Positions 16,781 through 26,787 of a DNA stretch of 64,000 nucleotides are shown one piece after another. Below the pieces are notes generated by a model. It ran no database searches and was not told the origin of the DNA. It worked only from the letters and a program-made list of their open reading frames with translations. A program made the translations under genes and the position numbers. Position 1 is the stretch's first letter; each line of letters begins with the position of its first letter. The stretch covers positions 1,240,001 to 1,304,000 of the forward strand of contig NZ_AP025481.1 in NCBI RefSeq assembly GCF_024347435.1, written 5' to 3'. The stretch is from Vibrio cyclitrophicus. GTDB lineage: Bacteria; Pseudomonadota; Gammaproteobacteria; Enterobacterales; Vibrionaceae.

Positions 16781-17069
16781 CGAAATGTGCCTCTTTAGTC
16801 ATGATAAGTATAAGGCTAATCATTCTAAAGTCGTTACCTGTAGACAGGTCAAGTGATATGAGTTGTTAACGGATAAAAGTAATCTCTTTGAAACATGAAA
16901 AAGGGTAATTCTGAGTTAAAAATTGACGTTGGTTAAGATTTAAAGTGACAAGGTTTTGGACAAAATAATAGCTCGTCCTGTTTTTCAAATTGCTTACTCA
17001 AAGTGACAGAGGTAGTTTGCGTTATTTTATGCAGGGCCTTTAGAAACCGTTGTCTATCAGCCTTAGCTC

Positions 17070-17531
17070 TTATATGTCACTCTCATTTTGATCGATTTCA
17101 ATTTTTTCGATTAAATGCAACCTATAACGCCTAGTTTCACTATCGTCAAACTCAGTTTCCAGCCAAATATCAACTAGTTTTATTGCTAGTGTCGGTTCAA
17201 TAGTCAAGGCTCCCAAAGTAAGTACATTAGTATCATTATGTCGCCTAGCCTGCTCAACAGTATGGGATTCAAAGCCCATCACAGCTCTTATACCATTAAC
17301 TTTGTTAGCACAAATATTCATTCCTACACCTGTCCCACAGATTAATATGCCCATATCTACGCGTTTAAGTTTAACCAATTTGGTTACTTTATCTGCATAG
17401 AGCGCTGAATGTGTACGTTCCTTATTTCCTGTACCCATATCAATAACGGTATGGCCTTTATTTTCAATATGAGTGACAAGCTTCTGCTTTAATTCAAGTC
17501 CAGCGTGGTCATTACCTATTGCAACTTTCAT
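17070..17531 (-). CDS. rpiB: RpiB/LacAB-family sugar-phosphate isomerase
   Basis: From the start used here the protein has 153 residues, the normal RpiB length. GNDHAGLELK at the N-terminus, the active-site CGTGVGM and the NDTNVLTLG segment match ribose-5-phosphate isomerase B. A longer frame opens at 17711, but its extra 60 residues are unlike the family, so the ATG at 17531 is preferred. It stands alone in an AT-rich region. Allose-6-phosphate or related sugar phosphates are alternative substrates. The upstream gap 17532-18024 shows no convincing gene. Confidence 0.8.
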   Translation of the reverse strand: MKVAIGNDHAGLELKQKLVTHIENKGHTVIDMGTGNKERTHSALYADKVTKLVKLKRVDMGILICGTGVGMNICANKVNGIRAVMGFESHTVEQARRHNDTNVLTLGALTIEPTLAIKLVDIWLETEFDDSETRRYRLHLIEKIEIDQNESDI

Positions 17532-18024
17532 ACAATTACTTTCTACCTCATAGGTTTTATATAAATGTAGTGGACAATTAAATTTAGCCACATAGCTCGA
17601 TGAAAAAATATACCAAATGATGCCAGAGTGAAGCATATATTGAATCAGCCGAAACAAAGAACGGAATATTTCTGCGTTACGATGTTCCCCCTCCTCTCTT
17701 CTGCACAGCAACGTATCAATGAGTGGACTAAATTAGCATCTCACGGATAATTTCAAGTATTACAAATCTCCAATCAAGTAGCCAATTCATTGAGCTATTA
17801 CAAACTGCCCATCAACATGATTGGGAGCGTTAGGCGACGACATTTTTTACTGTCTCCGGTCCCTTTGCTTACTTAGTTTACCTCTAAACCATGCGACATT
17901 AATAACGTGTTCCTTTTCCCATTGATTAGTTGTTATGTCTTTTTGGACAAATTTACACCAACCAGAGAGCTGTGATTTAAACACAGAAAGTGTAAGAAAA
18001 TGTAAATAATGTAAATTCAATGCA

Positions 18025-18043
18025 AATGTAAATCATTGTCATT
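18025..18043 (+). promoter_or_regulatory. Fur box upstream of the siderophore receptor
   Basis: AATGTAAATCATTGTCATT fits the 19-bp Fur pattern AATGANAATNATTNTCATT with one mismatch. It lies about 205 bases before the receptor start and predicts repression under iron-replete conditions. Confidence 0.75.
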
Positions 18044-18086
18044 TACCTTGCGGAGGAATAAACGACTCGTTAGACGTCATCAAAGA

Positions 18087-18233
18087 ATGAGCGCGGTTCA
18101 GGTTACGGATAATTTGTTTCTTCCATCGCTTAAACAACGACAGGGTCTATGGAAGCCAATACGGTCAATCTTTGGTATTGGCGAAACTGGTTACGCGAAA
18201 AAAAATCTAACGATGATAAAAAATAATAAATAG
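18087..18233 (+). CDS. Possible 48-residue small ORF ahead of the receptor gene
   Basis: An open frame from the ATG at 18087 (MSAVQVTDNLFLPSL...) ends in a TAG that overlaps the TAGGAG ribosome-binding site of the receptor gene. The frame is open further upstream, to a TTG at 18036 near the Fur box. It has no strong ribosome-binding site and I recognise no family. It could be a leader peptide coupling translation to the receptor, a gene remnant, or chance. Confidence 0.25.
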   Translation: MSAVQVTDNLFLPSLKQRQGLWKPIRSIFGIGETGYAKKNLTMIKNNK

Positions 18234-18247
18234 GAGTTAAAAGTACA

Positions 18248-20341
18248 GTGTTTTTCAAAACAAAGGTATCGCTACTAATCAGTGCAGTATTAGCGAATCA
18301 AGCATTTGCAGAAAGTCATACGACTGAAGAGCCAATGGTGCCAGCTGAAACAATGACAATTGTGGGTAGCGAGTTTGCTCATTATAAGAATGATACCAAC
18401 AACACCGCTATGCGTATGGAGATGACTCAATTAGAAACTCCGGGGCAAATTACGGTCATAGACAGTTCAATGTTCGAAGAGCAAGGGGCAAGTAGTCTTG
18501 GAGAAGTTTTAGAGTATGAGTCAAGTGTAACAACAGGGAATACCAAAGGGCACAACATTGAATACTTTACCATGCGTGGTTTTGATGTTGGTAGTGGTAG
18601 CGGGATCATGAGAGATGGTCATCAACTCTGGTCGTATTACCCACAACCGACCGAGCTACTAGAACGAGTCGAGGTGTTAAAAGGTCCATCAAGTTTACTT
18701 TATGGTCAATCAGAGCCTGGCGGTCTAATTAACATGGTGACAAAAAAGCCAACGTCTGAGACGCAACTCATTTTGCGCCAAGACATTGGCTCTAACGATA
18801 AATCTAAAACTATGATAGATCTCAGTGGCTCACTTAACGAAGATCAATCTTTGCGCGCAAGAACTATCCTAGTAAAGGATAGCTACAGATCTTGGCGCGA
18901 ATATGCAGATGGAAGCAACCCTCAAACAGAACGCATGATCGGTGCACTAATGGTTGATTATGACATCAATGAAAAAGCGATGTTATCTCTGCATTATGAC
19001 TATTTTGATTATGACGGTGATGTTGATACTGGCTCTTACATTGTGGATGGTAAGCCAGTTGCAGGCAGCAAATATATTTGGGACGCTGATTGGGCTAATA
19101 CTGATATTAAAGTTCAAAACTACGGTTTTGACCTTCTCCTATCACCAAGTTATGACACCAACATAAAGACGGGATACAACGCCCAAAGATATGAACGTGA
19201 TTATCGTTACACATGGACTAACTTTAGCAACTATGAAGAAAATGGGACTGTCACTCTGACCCCCGGTGAACAGTATGACGAGTGGAACCATGATACCGCT
19301 TATGTTGATCTTACCCACAACTTCGATTTAGTTGGAACTGAGAATACTCTATTAATTGGTGCGAACTACTTGAGGTATTCTTTCGACCGTATAAATCATA
19401 CAGGTGATGTAGTTAGTGCAAGTGTTGGAGAGTCTGTCGACTTCCCTGAATCGTTGAATACTAGCATAAGAGCGTCTTCTTACGATCTTTGGGGTACTTA
19501 CATCCAAAACTTAACAAAATTCAATGATCAATGGCATCTTCTAGTGGGTGTTCGTTATGACGAGAAACATGATGATATTACTGAAAGCCAAGTTTCACCA
19601 AAAGCAGGGGTTATTTACCACCCTTCAGATAATAGCTCTATTTATGTCCAGTACTCAGAAAGTTTCATTCCTCAAGGTGAAGTGGGTACATCTTATATAA
19701 ACGAAGGTGAAAAACTCGACGCTGAATTAGGTAAATCTTATGAAGTCGGAACCAAATGGGAGCTATTTGATCGTCGCTTATTTTTGACTGGGGCTTTGTT
19801 TGAGACAACTTTATCGAACATTCAACTAAGCGTTGAAAACCCAGATAATGCAGATGAAGATATTTTGACTCAAGATGGCGAACAGGTTCATCGAGGAGCT
19901 GAATTCGCAGCACAGGGGCTCGTTAGTAGTAAGTTAAGTCTTTCAGGATCTGCTACATATCTTGATGCAGAGATAACAAACAGCGCTTCTTACGAGGGTA
20001 ATGTACCAGCGAATACACCTGAGTTTTCAGCGTCAATATGGTCAAATTACAAACTTAGAGATGACACCAATCTAAATCTAGGCGTTGTCCATGTCGGAAG
20101 CCGCTACGGTGACTCAGGTAACACTTTCAAGAAAGATGCATATACGCGTATTGATACCGGTATCTCTTACACTCAGAAGTACAACGACCTCAACATCGTA
20201 GCTCGCTTCAATATTGAAAATCTATTTGATACTGATTATCTAGATGGAGGCGGCAATACAAGAAGCACTCAATTAGGTGGTGAGGATGTTGATATTGGTG
20301 AGGGTCGAAATTATATGGCTAGCATCCAATTTGAATATTAA
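18248..20341 (+). CDS. TonB-dependent siderophore receptor
   Basis: A 697-residue outer-membrane receptor. It has a signal peptide ending in NQAFA, a plug domain (about 45-170, with TMRGFDVGSGSGIMRDG and ERVEVLKGPSSLLYGQSEPGG) and a 22-strand barrel ending in YMASIQFEY with the terminal aromatic residue typical of such barrels. The plug motifs are those of hydroxamate-type (ferrichrome/FhuE-like) siderophore receptors; the exact siderophore cannot be told. The start is GTG with TAGGAG upstream. A Fur box precedes it. No periplasmic binding protein or permease genes are adjacent, so it must share them with other loci. Confidence 0.9.
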   Translation: MFFKTKVSLLISAVLANQAFAESHTTEEPMVPAETMTIVGSEFAHYKNDTNNTAMRMEMTQLETPGQITVIDSSMFEEQGASSLGEVLEYESSVTTGNTKGHNIEYFTMRGFDVGSGSGIMRDGHQLWSYYPQPTELLERVEVLKGPSSLLYGQSEPGGLINMVTKKPTSETQLILRQDIGSNDKSKTMIDLSGSLNEDQSLRARTILVKDSYRSWREYADGSNPQTERMIGALMVDYDINEKAMLSLHYDYFDYDGDVDTGSYIVDGKPVAGSKYIWDADWANTDIKVQNYGFDLLLSPSYDTNIKTGYNAQRYERDYRYTWTNFSNYEENGTVTLTPGEQYDEWNHDTAYVDLTHNFDLVGTENTLLIGANYLRYSFDRINHTGDVVSASVGESVDFPESLNTSIRASSYDLWGTYIQNLTKFNDQWHLLVGVRYDEKHDDITESQVSPKAGVIYHPSDNSSIYVQYSESFIPQGEVGTSYINEGEKLDAELGKSYEVGTKWELFDRRLFLTGALFETTLSNIQLSVENPDNADEDILTQDGEQVHRGAEFAAQGLVSSKLSLSGSATYLDAEITNSASYEGNVPANTPEFSASIWSNYKLRDDTNLNLGVVHVGSRYGDSGNTFKKDAYTRIDTGISYTQKYNDLNIVARFNIENLFDTDYLDGGGNTRSTQLGGEDVDIGEGRNYMASIQFEY

Positions 20342-20427
20342 TTAGCTGGCTCTCAGCTTAAGCCATTGCAACCAAAACCGTTTTTCAATAGGTGTGATGT
20401 TCGCGATGGCTTTTCTGATTTTAGGTT

Positions 20428-20469
20428 AAGTTATAAGCTGATTGGTTTTTACCTTTCAGCTTATAGCTT
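20428..20469. repeat. Long hairpin in the gap after the receptor gene
   Basis: A 14-bp stem (20428-20441 with 20456-20469, one G-U pair) encloses a second small stem GGT-TTTT-ACC. No T-run follows it on the plus strand, so it is not a standard terminator. It may be a processing or stability element for the receptor mRNA. Apart from it I see nothing supportable in 20342-20765. Confidence 0.4.
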
Positions 20470-20765
20470 TAGCTATAATATCAGGATTCATTTAACACCG
20501 ACCTTACTTTTAGGCTTCTTACCAAGGAAGAACTTGCCTAGATTTAAGTGCTCCTTTCCCCTGCGACACCTAGAGGCAATCAGAAGCCAGTATTTAACTC
20601 CATCTATCAGATACCTACCCAGAATATCTCTTAAAACGAATTGGCAGAGCGACTTTCGTAAGTCGATATGAAACAAAGAAACGATGAAGAACAATTTTAT
20701 TTGTAGAAGAGTTTAGATCTAGTCTATTAATTGCTTTTGTCAGTAACCTTGGTGCATAACAATAG

Positions 20766-21029
20766 CTATTGTGTCAATGCTTTGGACACTCGACTAACAT
20801 GAACTAAGCTCATTAGCTTAATTGATGGTTTGATGATTAGCTGCGCACTACCTACTATAAATAACCAAGTACCACTTTCAATCAGAGACTCATTTAAAAA
20901 GAAGAAGCTACCAACCAAAAACCAAACTGCAATTAATAAATCATTGAATGCTCCTAAAGCCTCATAACGACGCTGAATCACTATATGTTTTTTACCAATA
21001 TCTACATCCAACTCTACACCTTGATTCAC
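20766..21029 (-). CDS. YrhK-domain small membrane protein
   Basis: An 87-residue protein with two membrane segments. The segment VIQRRYEALGAFNDLLIAVWFLVGS and the following GTWLF match the YrhK domain, a small family of unknown function. The start is GTG with GGAG six bases upstream. It stands alone, convergent with the receptor gene. Confidence 0.7.
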   Translation of the reverse strand: MNQGVELDVDIGKKHIVIQRRYEALGAFNDLLIAVWFLVGSFFFLNESLIESGTWLFIVGSAQLIIKPSIKLMSLVHVSRVSKALTQ

Positions 21030-21667
21030 AAACTCTCCTAAATCGAACTACAGTTAAAGATACAAAGGGCTATTAGCTCATCAATATGTTAATTGCCCTA
21101 TCAAGACTTTCATTGAAGCCATCAAGTGTTGGAAGTTATTCAGAGAGTATCAATTATCGGTAGATTACCGACATTAATAACACACTCACCTTTCCAAGTA
21201 GTACCCGATATAAACGCTTCTCTTTAGAGCCTACATAAACAATTACAGAGTGTAAACCAGGCGTAATTGAAAATTATTATGTCCTATTGATTTATACAGT
21301 GCTGGCTACACCAATGGCATAACAACAGTGGTAAACTCAACTCATTTATGAGTGTTCAGCTAACTTTGGGGCAGATCTGAGCTAGAAGCTAACTCATGAC
21401 TTGATATAAAAACCTAGTTCAAGCATTCACCAAGCCAGCACGGCCCTCGAATCTCAAGTTATAAGCCGTCCAAATTGCCCTTCAATCGTTATCCCCTCTT
21501 CTTATATTGATCTATTTTCTCCTAATCGAAGTACAAGTTATTAATAATTCGATGTAAATCGCTAATTTTTTTAAATTGTTGTCTAGAATCTCATAGGGCC
21601 TATCGCTTCGGTAATTGCCAATAGAAACGACACCTTTTGATTCTGTTTTTGGTTTTAGGGAGATGAA
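21030..21667. other. 638-bp intergenic region, nothing recognised
   Basis: No reading frame with family resemblance, terminator or repeat of note was seen. The last part must hold the promoter of the ABC exporter operon. Confidence 0.5.
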
Positions 21668-22390
21668 ATGGAAAGCCCAATTGTCACGCTCAAACATGCG
21701 AGCAAAAGCTTTGTTGATGGCAAAGAGACCCATAACGTATTGGAAGGCGTCGACTTCACATTGGCGACGGGCGCAAGTGTGGCTTTGACAGGAGCGAGTG
21801 GCAGTGGCAAAAGCACCCTACTCAACGTGATTGCTGGTTTCGAACCACTTTCAGTTGGTGAGTTGTGGCTAGATGGCGATAACGCGATGGTTTGGAAGGA
21901 TCCGCAATGGAGTCGCTTTCGCCATCACAAACTCGGCGTTATCTTTCAACAGTTCAACTTACTCACCCCGCTCAACGTAAAACAAAACATCGCCTTCCCG
22001 CTTCATTTAAACCAACAAAAATGGAACGATTGGTGTGATTATTTGGTGGAAGCTTTAGGCATCAGCGAGCTACTTGATAGGCATGTTTCTGCGCTCTCTG
22101 GCGGCCAGCAGCAACGTGTCGCTATTGCACGCGCGCTAGCCCACAAACCCAAGCTACTGCTTGCCGATGAACCGACAGGCAACCTCGACCAAAAAGCAGG
22201 CTTGGAAGTCATGAAGTTGCTGAGTGAAATCACCACACAAGGCAACACTGCTGTACTGTTGGTCACACACAGCCCTGAGTGTGCCAGTTTTATGCAAACA
22301 CAGTTGGTTTTAGATGATGGTCGTTTGAAGACCGTTGATTTGAAAAAGGCTCTATCGCAAGCCAGTGAGCAGCCCTATGAAGCAAGCTAG
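21668..22390 (+). CDS. ABC transporter ATP-binding protein (AttE/LolD-like)
   Basis: A 240-residue ATPase of the LolD/MacB group with Walker A GASGSGKST, Q-loop FQQFN, signature LSGGQQQR and Walker B LLLADEPTGNLD. The downstream gene encodes an FtsX-type permease and its start overlaps this gene's end by 14 nt; a lipocalin-like lipoprotein follows. This ATPase/permease/AttH-type arrangement recalls AttEFGH systems, whose cargo is not firmly known. It energises export or lipoprotein/lipid extraction at the inner membrane. Confidence 0.85.
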   Translation: MESPIVTLKHASKSFVDGKETHNVLEGVDFTLATGASVALTGASGSGKSTLLNVIAGFEPLSVGELWLDGDNAMVWKDPQWSRFRHHKLGVIFQQFNLLTPLNVKQNIAFPLHLNQQKWNDWCDYLVEALGISELLDRHVSALSGGQQQRVAIARALAHKPKLLLADEPTGNLDQKAGLEVMKLLSEITTQGNTAVLLVTHSPECASFMQTQLVLDDGRLKTVDLKKALSQASEQPYEAS

Positions 22391-24914
22391 GTTTGCGAGC
22401 ACCAAGTTCACCCATACCAAACTGACTCTAAATCTGTTCGCGGCGCACTATCGCCAATCACCGTTACAAGCTGCTGCAATTTTAATCGGCATCGTGCTGG
22501 CGGTGACCTTGTTTGTCGCCGTGCAAGCCATTAACCTTAATGCGAAACGTAGTTATTCAGAATCGACTGAGCAACTTAGCGCACAGGCGCAAAACTTAAT
22601 CATTCCGCCATCAGGGCAAAACTACTTACCAGAATCGCTTTACTTCACCTTGAGACAAAATGGATTAAGTGCCGCGCTGCCTGTGATTGAAGGGCAAGTG
22701 AGAGACGAGCAAGGACGTCGTTGGTCAATACAAGGCAGTGAATTAATCGCCGCTCTCACCTCAAGAGCTCGTTACTCTGGCGTCGATGAAAAAAGCGATA
22801 ACGAAAAAGACAATACTCGAGGCAATGATCCAAACATTTCCCTGTTCGATACCGCCTTACCTTTACCGCCACTCTTAGCGGGCGAGCCCATCGTGATGAT
22901 GAGCCAATCGCAATACCAAAACTTGGGCGAAGTAGACACGCTCACTCTGGATGAAATCAAAACCAAAGTCGTGGTGCTACCAGACGAATGGCAACTGGGT
23001 AGCAGAATGCTGATGGACATTGGATTCGCTCAGCAACTGCTCAACAAACAAGGACAACTGAGCTACATCGCTGTGTTTAATCCCAATAACAACTCACTCG
23101 ATAAATGGCAAAGCATCGTTGGCGAACAAGGGCAATGGATCACCAATAATCAAAGTACCGATCTCGGCTCGATTACTGACAGCTTTCACCTCAATCTCAC
23201 CGCCATGAGTTTGTTGGCGTTTTTGGTTGGCCTGTTCATCGCTTACAACGGTGTTAAGTACAGTTTGCTGAAACGTAATCGGCTGTTGGTGCAAATTCAA
23301 CAAGCTGGAATTGCGCCAAGCATCGTATTTTCAGCTCTGTTAGTCGAGCTGACTCTTTTAGTCACATTGGGTGCGTCGCTTGGTTTCATTTTAGGAATTC
23401 AATTAAGCCACTGGCTCCACCCCACCGTCGCGATAACGCTTGAGCAACTTTATGGTGCTACACTGCTTCCCGGTACATGGCAGTGGCAATGGTTAGCGCA
23501 AGCTTTACTGCTCACTCTAGCCGCAACGCTGGTTGCATGTTGGCAGCACTTTAAGCAGCGCGTCCGCCAGCCTCTCTCTTCACATGGTGGTTTTTATCAA
23601 GCGCCGGAAGCCTCGAACGAAAATCAGCTATTTGTTGTTGGCGTGGTACTCACTGTTTTGGCGTTGGCCGGTTTATGGCTTAGCGAACATCACCGGTTCA
23701 CGATGGCCTGGCTCGGTGTGTTAGTGGTGTCGATACCTTTGTATCTACCGAAAACCCTAAGTGTGCTAGCGAGTTGGAGCGAAAAGCGCGCCCAATCAGG
23801 TTTAATACAATATCTGTTTGCTGAACTGCGAGAGCTGATCTCCCCTCTTTCCCTTGCCATGATGGCCCTGCTTCTTGCTGTTACCGCCAATATAGGAATG
23901 AATACCTTAGTTGGCAGTTTTGAGTCCACCCTAAAGCAATGGCTTGAACAGCGATTGCATGCTGACATTTACGTTAGCCCCGCCCAAGGTGAAATTGCCA
24001 ATGTTGAACATGCCTTAACCCTGTTTGATAACGTTGAAACCGTCTACAAGCAATACTACGTTGATGATAACTTGCAAGGCTTGCCTATTTTGCTCGGCAC
24101 CAAAGACAATGAAACACTTGAACAAACCATGGTGTTCCAATCTCATGTTGATAACTTCTGGACGCGCTTTTACCAAGGTGAATTAGTGGCGATAAGCGAA
24201 CCTACGGCGGTGAAGCTCGGCTTGTCTCTTGGAAGCCAACTCAAATTAGACGCTATCCAAGACAATACATTGAGTGTTGGCGCGATTTTCCATGACTATG
24301 GCTCACCAAATGGGGAAGTGTTATTGGCTCCCAACTTATGGCTTGAAAACGGCTTTACGGACTTACCCACCAGCTTGGGAATCAAAGTATCTGGCGACCC
24401 ACAACAGGTGTACGAACAATTACGCCAACAATTGAATTTGCATCCTAGTCAGCTTTACGATCAAGCCCAAATCAAGTCCATCGCTTTGGACATTTTCTCA
24501 CAAACTTTTGCCATTACGCGAGCGCTCAATGGCGTCACTTTAATGGTTGCTGTTATTGGTTTGTTCTGTGCATGCTTTATGTTGCTCGACGCACGCAAGG
24601 CCGCTATTGCAAGGTTGTATGCGCTTGGCGTTAGTCGGAAGAAATTAATGGTTATGGTGGTGGGGCAAATCGTTGTTCTGGTCGCTTTTACTCTAGTGAT
24701 CGCCGTGCCGCTTGGTGCCATGGTAGGCTATGTACTGACGGACATCGTCACCCTTCGCGCATTCGGTTGGAGCTTAAATTACGTATGGAGCTGGAGTGAC
24801 GCACTGAACATTGCTGTCATCACTATTTTAGTCGCAGTGGTTGCTACCTTAATTCCGCTGTGGCGTTTGGTCAGTAAGCCGGTCGTGTGCAGCTTGCAAA
24901 GTGAGGTGTTGTGA
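22377..24914 (+). CDS. FtsX-like ABC permease (AttFG-like)
   Basis: An 845-residue permease. It has an N-terminal membrane helix, a periplasmic MacB-type domain (about 50-260), three helices in a first FtsX block (about 270-390), further helices around 410-520, a second periplasmic domain and a C-terminal FtsX block (about 715-835). Two FtsX domains in one chain mean it may do the work of two separate permease subunits. A GTG at 22365 is in frame; the ATG at 22377 is preferred. It overlaps both neighbours, so translation is coupled. Confidence 0.85.
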   Translation: MKQARFASTKFTHTKLTLNLFAAHYRQSPLQAAAILIGIVLAVTLFVAVQAINLNAKRSYSESTEQLSAQAQNLIIPPSGQNYLPESLYFTLRQNGLSAALPVIEGQVRDEQGRRWSIQGSELIAALTSRARYSGVDEKSDNEKDNTRGNDPNISLFDTALPLPPLLAGEPIVMMSQSQYQNLGEVDTLTLDEIKTKVVVLPDEWQLGSRMLMDIGFAQQLLNKQGQLSYIAVFNPNNNSLDKWQSIVGEQGQWITNNQSTDLGSITDSFHLNLTAMSLLAFLVGLFIAYNGVKYSLLKRNRLLVQIQQAGIAPSIVFSALLVELTLLVTLGASLGFILGIQLSHWLHPTVAITLEQLYGATLLPGTWQWQWLAQALLLTLAATLVACWQHFKQRVRQPLSSHGGFYQAPEASNENQLFVVGVVLTVLALAGLWLSEHHRFTMAWLGVLVVSIPLYLPKTLSVLASWSEKRAQSGLIQYLFAELRELISPLSLAMMALLLAVTANIGMNTLVGSFESTLKQWLEQRLHADIYVSPAQGEIANVEHALTLFDNVETVYKQYYVDDNLQGLPILLGTKDNETLEQTMVFQSHVDNFWTRFYQGELVAISEPTAVKLGLSLGSQLKLDAIQDNTLSVGAIFHDYGSPNGEVLLAPNLWLENGFTDLPTSLGIKVSGDPQQVYEQLRQQLNLHPSQLYDQAQIKSIALDIFSQTFAITRALNGVTLMVAVIGLFCACFMLLDARKAAIARLYALGVSRKKLMVMVVGQIVVLVAFTLVIAVPLGAMVGYVLTDIVTLRAFGWSLNYVWSWSDALNIAVITILVAVVATLIPLWRLVSKPVVCSLQSEVL

Positions 24915-26038
24915 TGAACCAACTAATTAAGGCAACAGCGCTCATTCTGTTGAGTTTATCTCTTATCGCATGTGAAGACTCACAGCCCCAAAACATGGGC
25001 TCAATCCTCAGCACTGAAAGACAAACTGACGAAGAAACGCAAACAGACAAAGCGCAGTTCACTACAGTGGTAAAAGGCATCGACATCACCTTTCCTGCCG
25101 ACCATCAAGCACACCCTGATTTTCGTCATGAATGGTGGTATTTAACTGCCAATCTGACTGATGAAGAAGGTCACTCATTAGGTGTGCAATGGACTCAATT
25201 TCGTTTCGCAACCGCACCACAAGAAAGTGAGCACAGCACTCAGAAAACAACATGGCAAAGCCAACAGATCTATATGGCGCATAGTGCCGTCACCACCAAA
25301 GACAAACACTATGCCAACGAAAAATGGTCTCGCGGTCAAGCTAAGCTAGCAGGTGTCGATTCTTCACCATTTCGAGTTTACCTTGATGATTGGCAATGGA
25401 CCTCGGCTACCGATGATCTATTCCCTGCTACGTTGAATGCAGATTCTGAACAGTTTGGTTACTCGCTCAAATTAACTAACGATGCACCCTACCAAAAACA
25501 AGGCGACCAAGGCTACAGCACCAAGAGCGGTGACGCGAAGGTAGCTTCGTATTACTACAGTCAGCCGTTCATTGATGTATCAGGCGAAGTGATCATTAAT
25601 GGAGTAGCACATCAAGTATCAGGCAAAGGTTGGATCGACAGAGAGTGGAGTTCGCAGTTTTTGCTCGACTCACAACAAGGTTGGGATTGGTTTGCTCTAA
25701 GGTTAAACGATGCAACCAGTTTGGTCGTGTTCCAACTTCGAGATTCAAAAACAGGCAAAGCCAGCTATTCCCATGCGAGGTTAATGCAGCGAGAAGGTTC
25801 TGGCATCGCGATTAAACAACAAGACATCAGCTTAACCGTCACCAAGAAAACAGAGATCGATGGGCGTGACTATCCAACAGAATGGCAAATTAAGATTCCG
25901 ACGCAACAAATTAAACTGACTGTTTCGGCGCTTAATCCAAATGCGAAAATGCCACTATCGGTGCCCTATTGGGAAGGACCAATCATGATTAAAGGATCCC
26001 ACTCTGGTTCTGGCTATATGGAGCTGACAGGATATTAA
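24914..26038 (+). CDS. Lipocalin-like lipoprotein, AttH/CrtC family
   Basis: A 374-residue lipoprotein: the signal peptide ends in a lipobox LSLIAC, so Cys would be lipidated. The body matches the AttH/carotenoid 1,2-hydratase-like lipocalin pair, with HEWWYLTANL near the start of the mature part and GKGWIDREWSSQ later, both hallmark segments. Its ATG overlaps the permease TGA. No carotenoid genes are nearby, so hydratase activity is unlikely; binding of a hydrophobic ligand handled by the exporter is more plausible, as inference. Its end is 15 nt from the converging response-regulator gene. Confidence 0.85.
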   Translation: MNQLIKATALILLSLSLIACEDSQPQNMGSILSTERQTDEETQTDKAQFTTVVKGIDITFPADHQAHPDFRHEWWYLTANLTDEEGHSLGVQWTQFRFATAPQESEHSTQKTTWQSQQIYMAHSAVTTKDKHYANEKWSRGQAKLAGVDSSPFRVYLDDWQWTSATDDLFPATLNADSEQFGYSLKLTNDAPYQKQGDQGYSTKSGDAKVASYYYSQPFIDVSGEVIINGVAHQVSGKGWIDREWSSQFLLDSQQGWDWFALRLNDATSLVVFQLRDSKTGKASYSHARLMQREGSGIAIKQQDISLTVTKKTEIDGRDYPTEWQIKIPTQQIKLTVSALNPNAKMPLSVPYWEGPIMIKGSHSGSGYMELTGY

Positions 26039-26053
26039 GCAAAATATCTCTGG

Positions 26054-26764
26054 CTACTTAGGCATTTCAATCAGCAATTTGTACCCTACCCCATAAACCG
26101 AACGGATAGGGTTTGCTGTTGGTGCCACAGCATGTATTTTTTTACGGATGTTCTTTATGTGGGTATCAATATTTCTGTCTGATACATCGGCAAGATCGCT
26201 GTAAAGCGCATTGAGAATATCATCACGACTATACACTCGGCCGGGATGCTCCACTAGCAGGCGAAGTAACATGAATTCTTTGGGCGTTAAGTCAAGAAAG
26301 CAGCCACCAAATCGGGCCTCATATTCGTCAGGCTTTAATATAAATTGTCCCAAAACTAACTCAGCGCTTGGTTGATAAGAACGGTTAGACGCTGGGTTTG
26401 GTTGAATGCGGCGCAGTACCGTTTTGATCCTCGCAATCACTTCTCTAGGGCTAAACGGCTTGCAGATATAATCATCAGCTCCGAACTCTAAACCAATTAA
26501 TCGGTCAATCTCTTCACTTTTTGCGGTCACCATGATGATAGGTAATTGAGAAAACTGACGTACTTGTTTGCATATCTCTACACCGTCTACATCTGGCAGC
26601 ATTAAATCAAGCAACATTAAGTCAAAAGTCTGCGATTTCACCGTCTCAACAACATTCGCACCCGACGCGAGGTGGGTCGCTTCAAAGCCACTATTTTGGC
26701 AATACGCGATCAAGACTTCGGCAATGTACTCCTCGTCTTCCACAATCAAAATATGCGTCTTCAT
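26054..26764 (-). CDS. BaeR-like OmpR-family response regulator
   Basis: A 236-residue regulator. The receiver domain has acidic residues D10/E11, the phosphorylation site D53 (LLDLMLPDVDG) and K102 (YICKPFSP); the C-terminal winged helix ends VRSVYGVGYKL. It resembles BaeR, which controls efflux pumps in envelope stress. It is the last gene of the macA-macB-kinase-regulator operon and likely activates that operon, possibly also the divergent RND pump. Confidence 0.88.
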   Translation of the reverse strand: MKTHILIVEDEEYIAEVLIAYCQNSGFEATHLASGANVVETVKSQTFDLMLLDLMLPDVDGVEICKQVRQFSQLPIIMVTAKSEEIDRLIGLEFGADDYICKPFSPREVIARIKTVLRRIQPNPASNRSYQPSAELVLGQFILKPDEYEARFGGCFLDLTPKEFMLLRLLVEHPGRVYSRDDILNALYSDLADVSDRNIDTHIKNIRKKIHAVAPTANPIRSVYGVGYKLLIEMPK

Positions 26765-26787
26765 TCTCTCTTTCCTCTATCGAAATC

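Noticed and set aside
17815..17840. GTTAGGC heptamer near a small hairpin, reminiscent of an integron attC end
   Set aside because: No matching opposite end (RYYYAAC) at attC distance, and no integrase or cassette array nearby.
20366..20671. 101-residue plus-strand frame after the receptor
   Set aside because: Low-complexity composition unlike a protein family, no ribosome-binding site; it covers the hairpin region and looks like chance.
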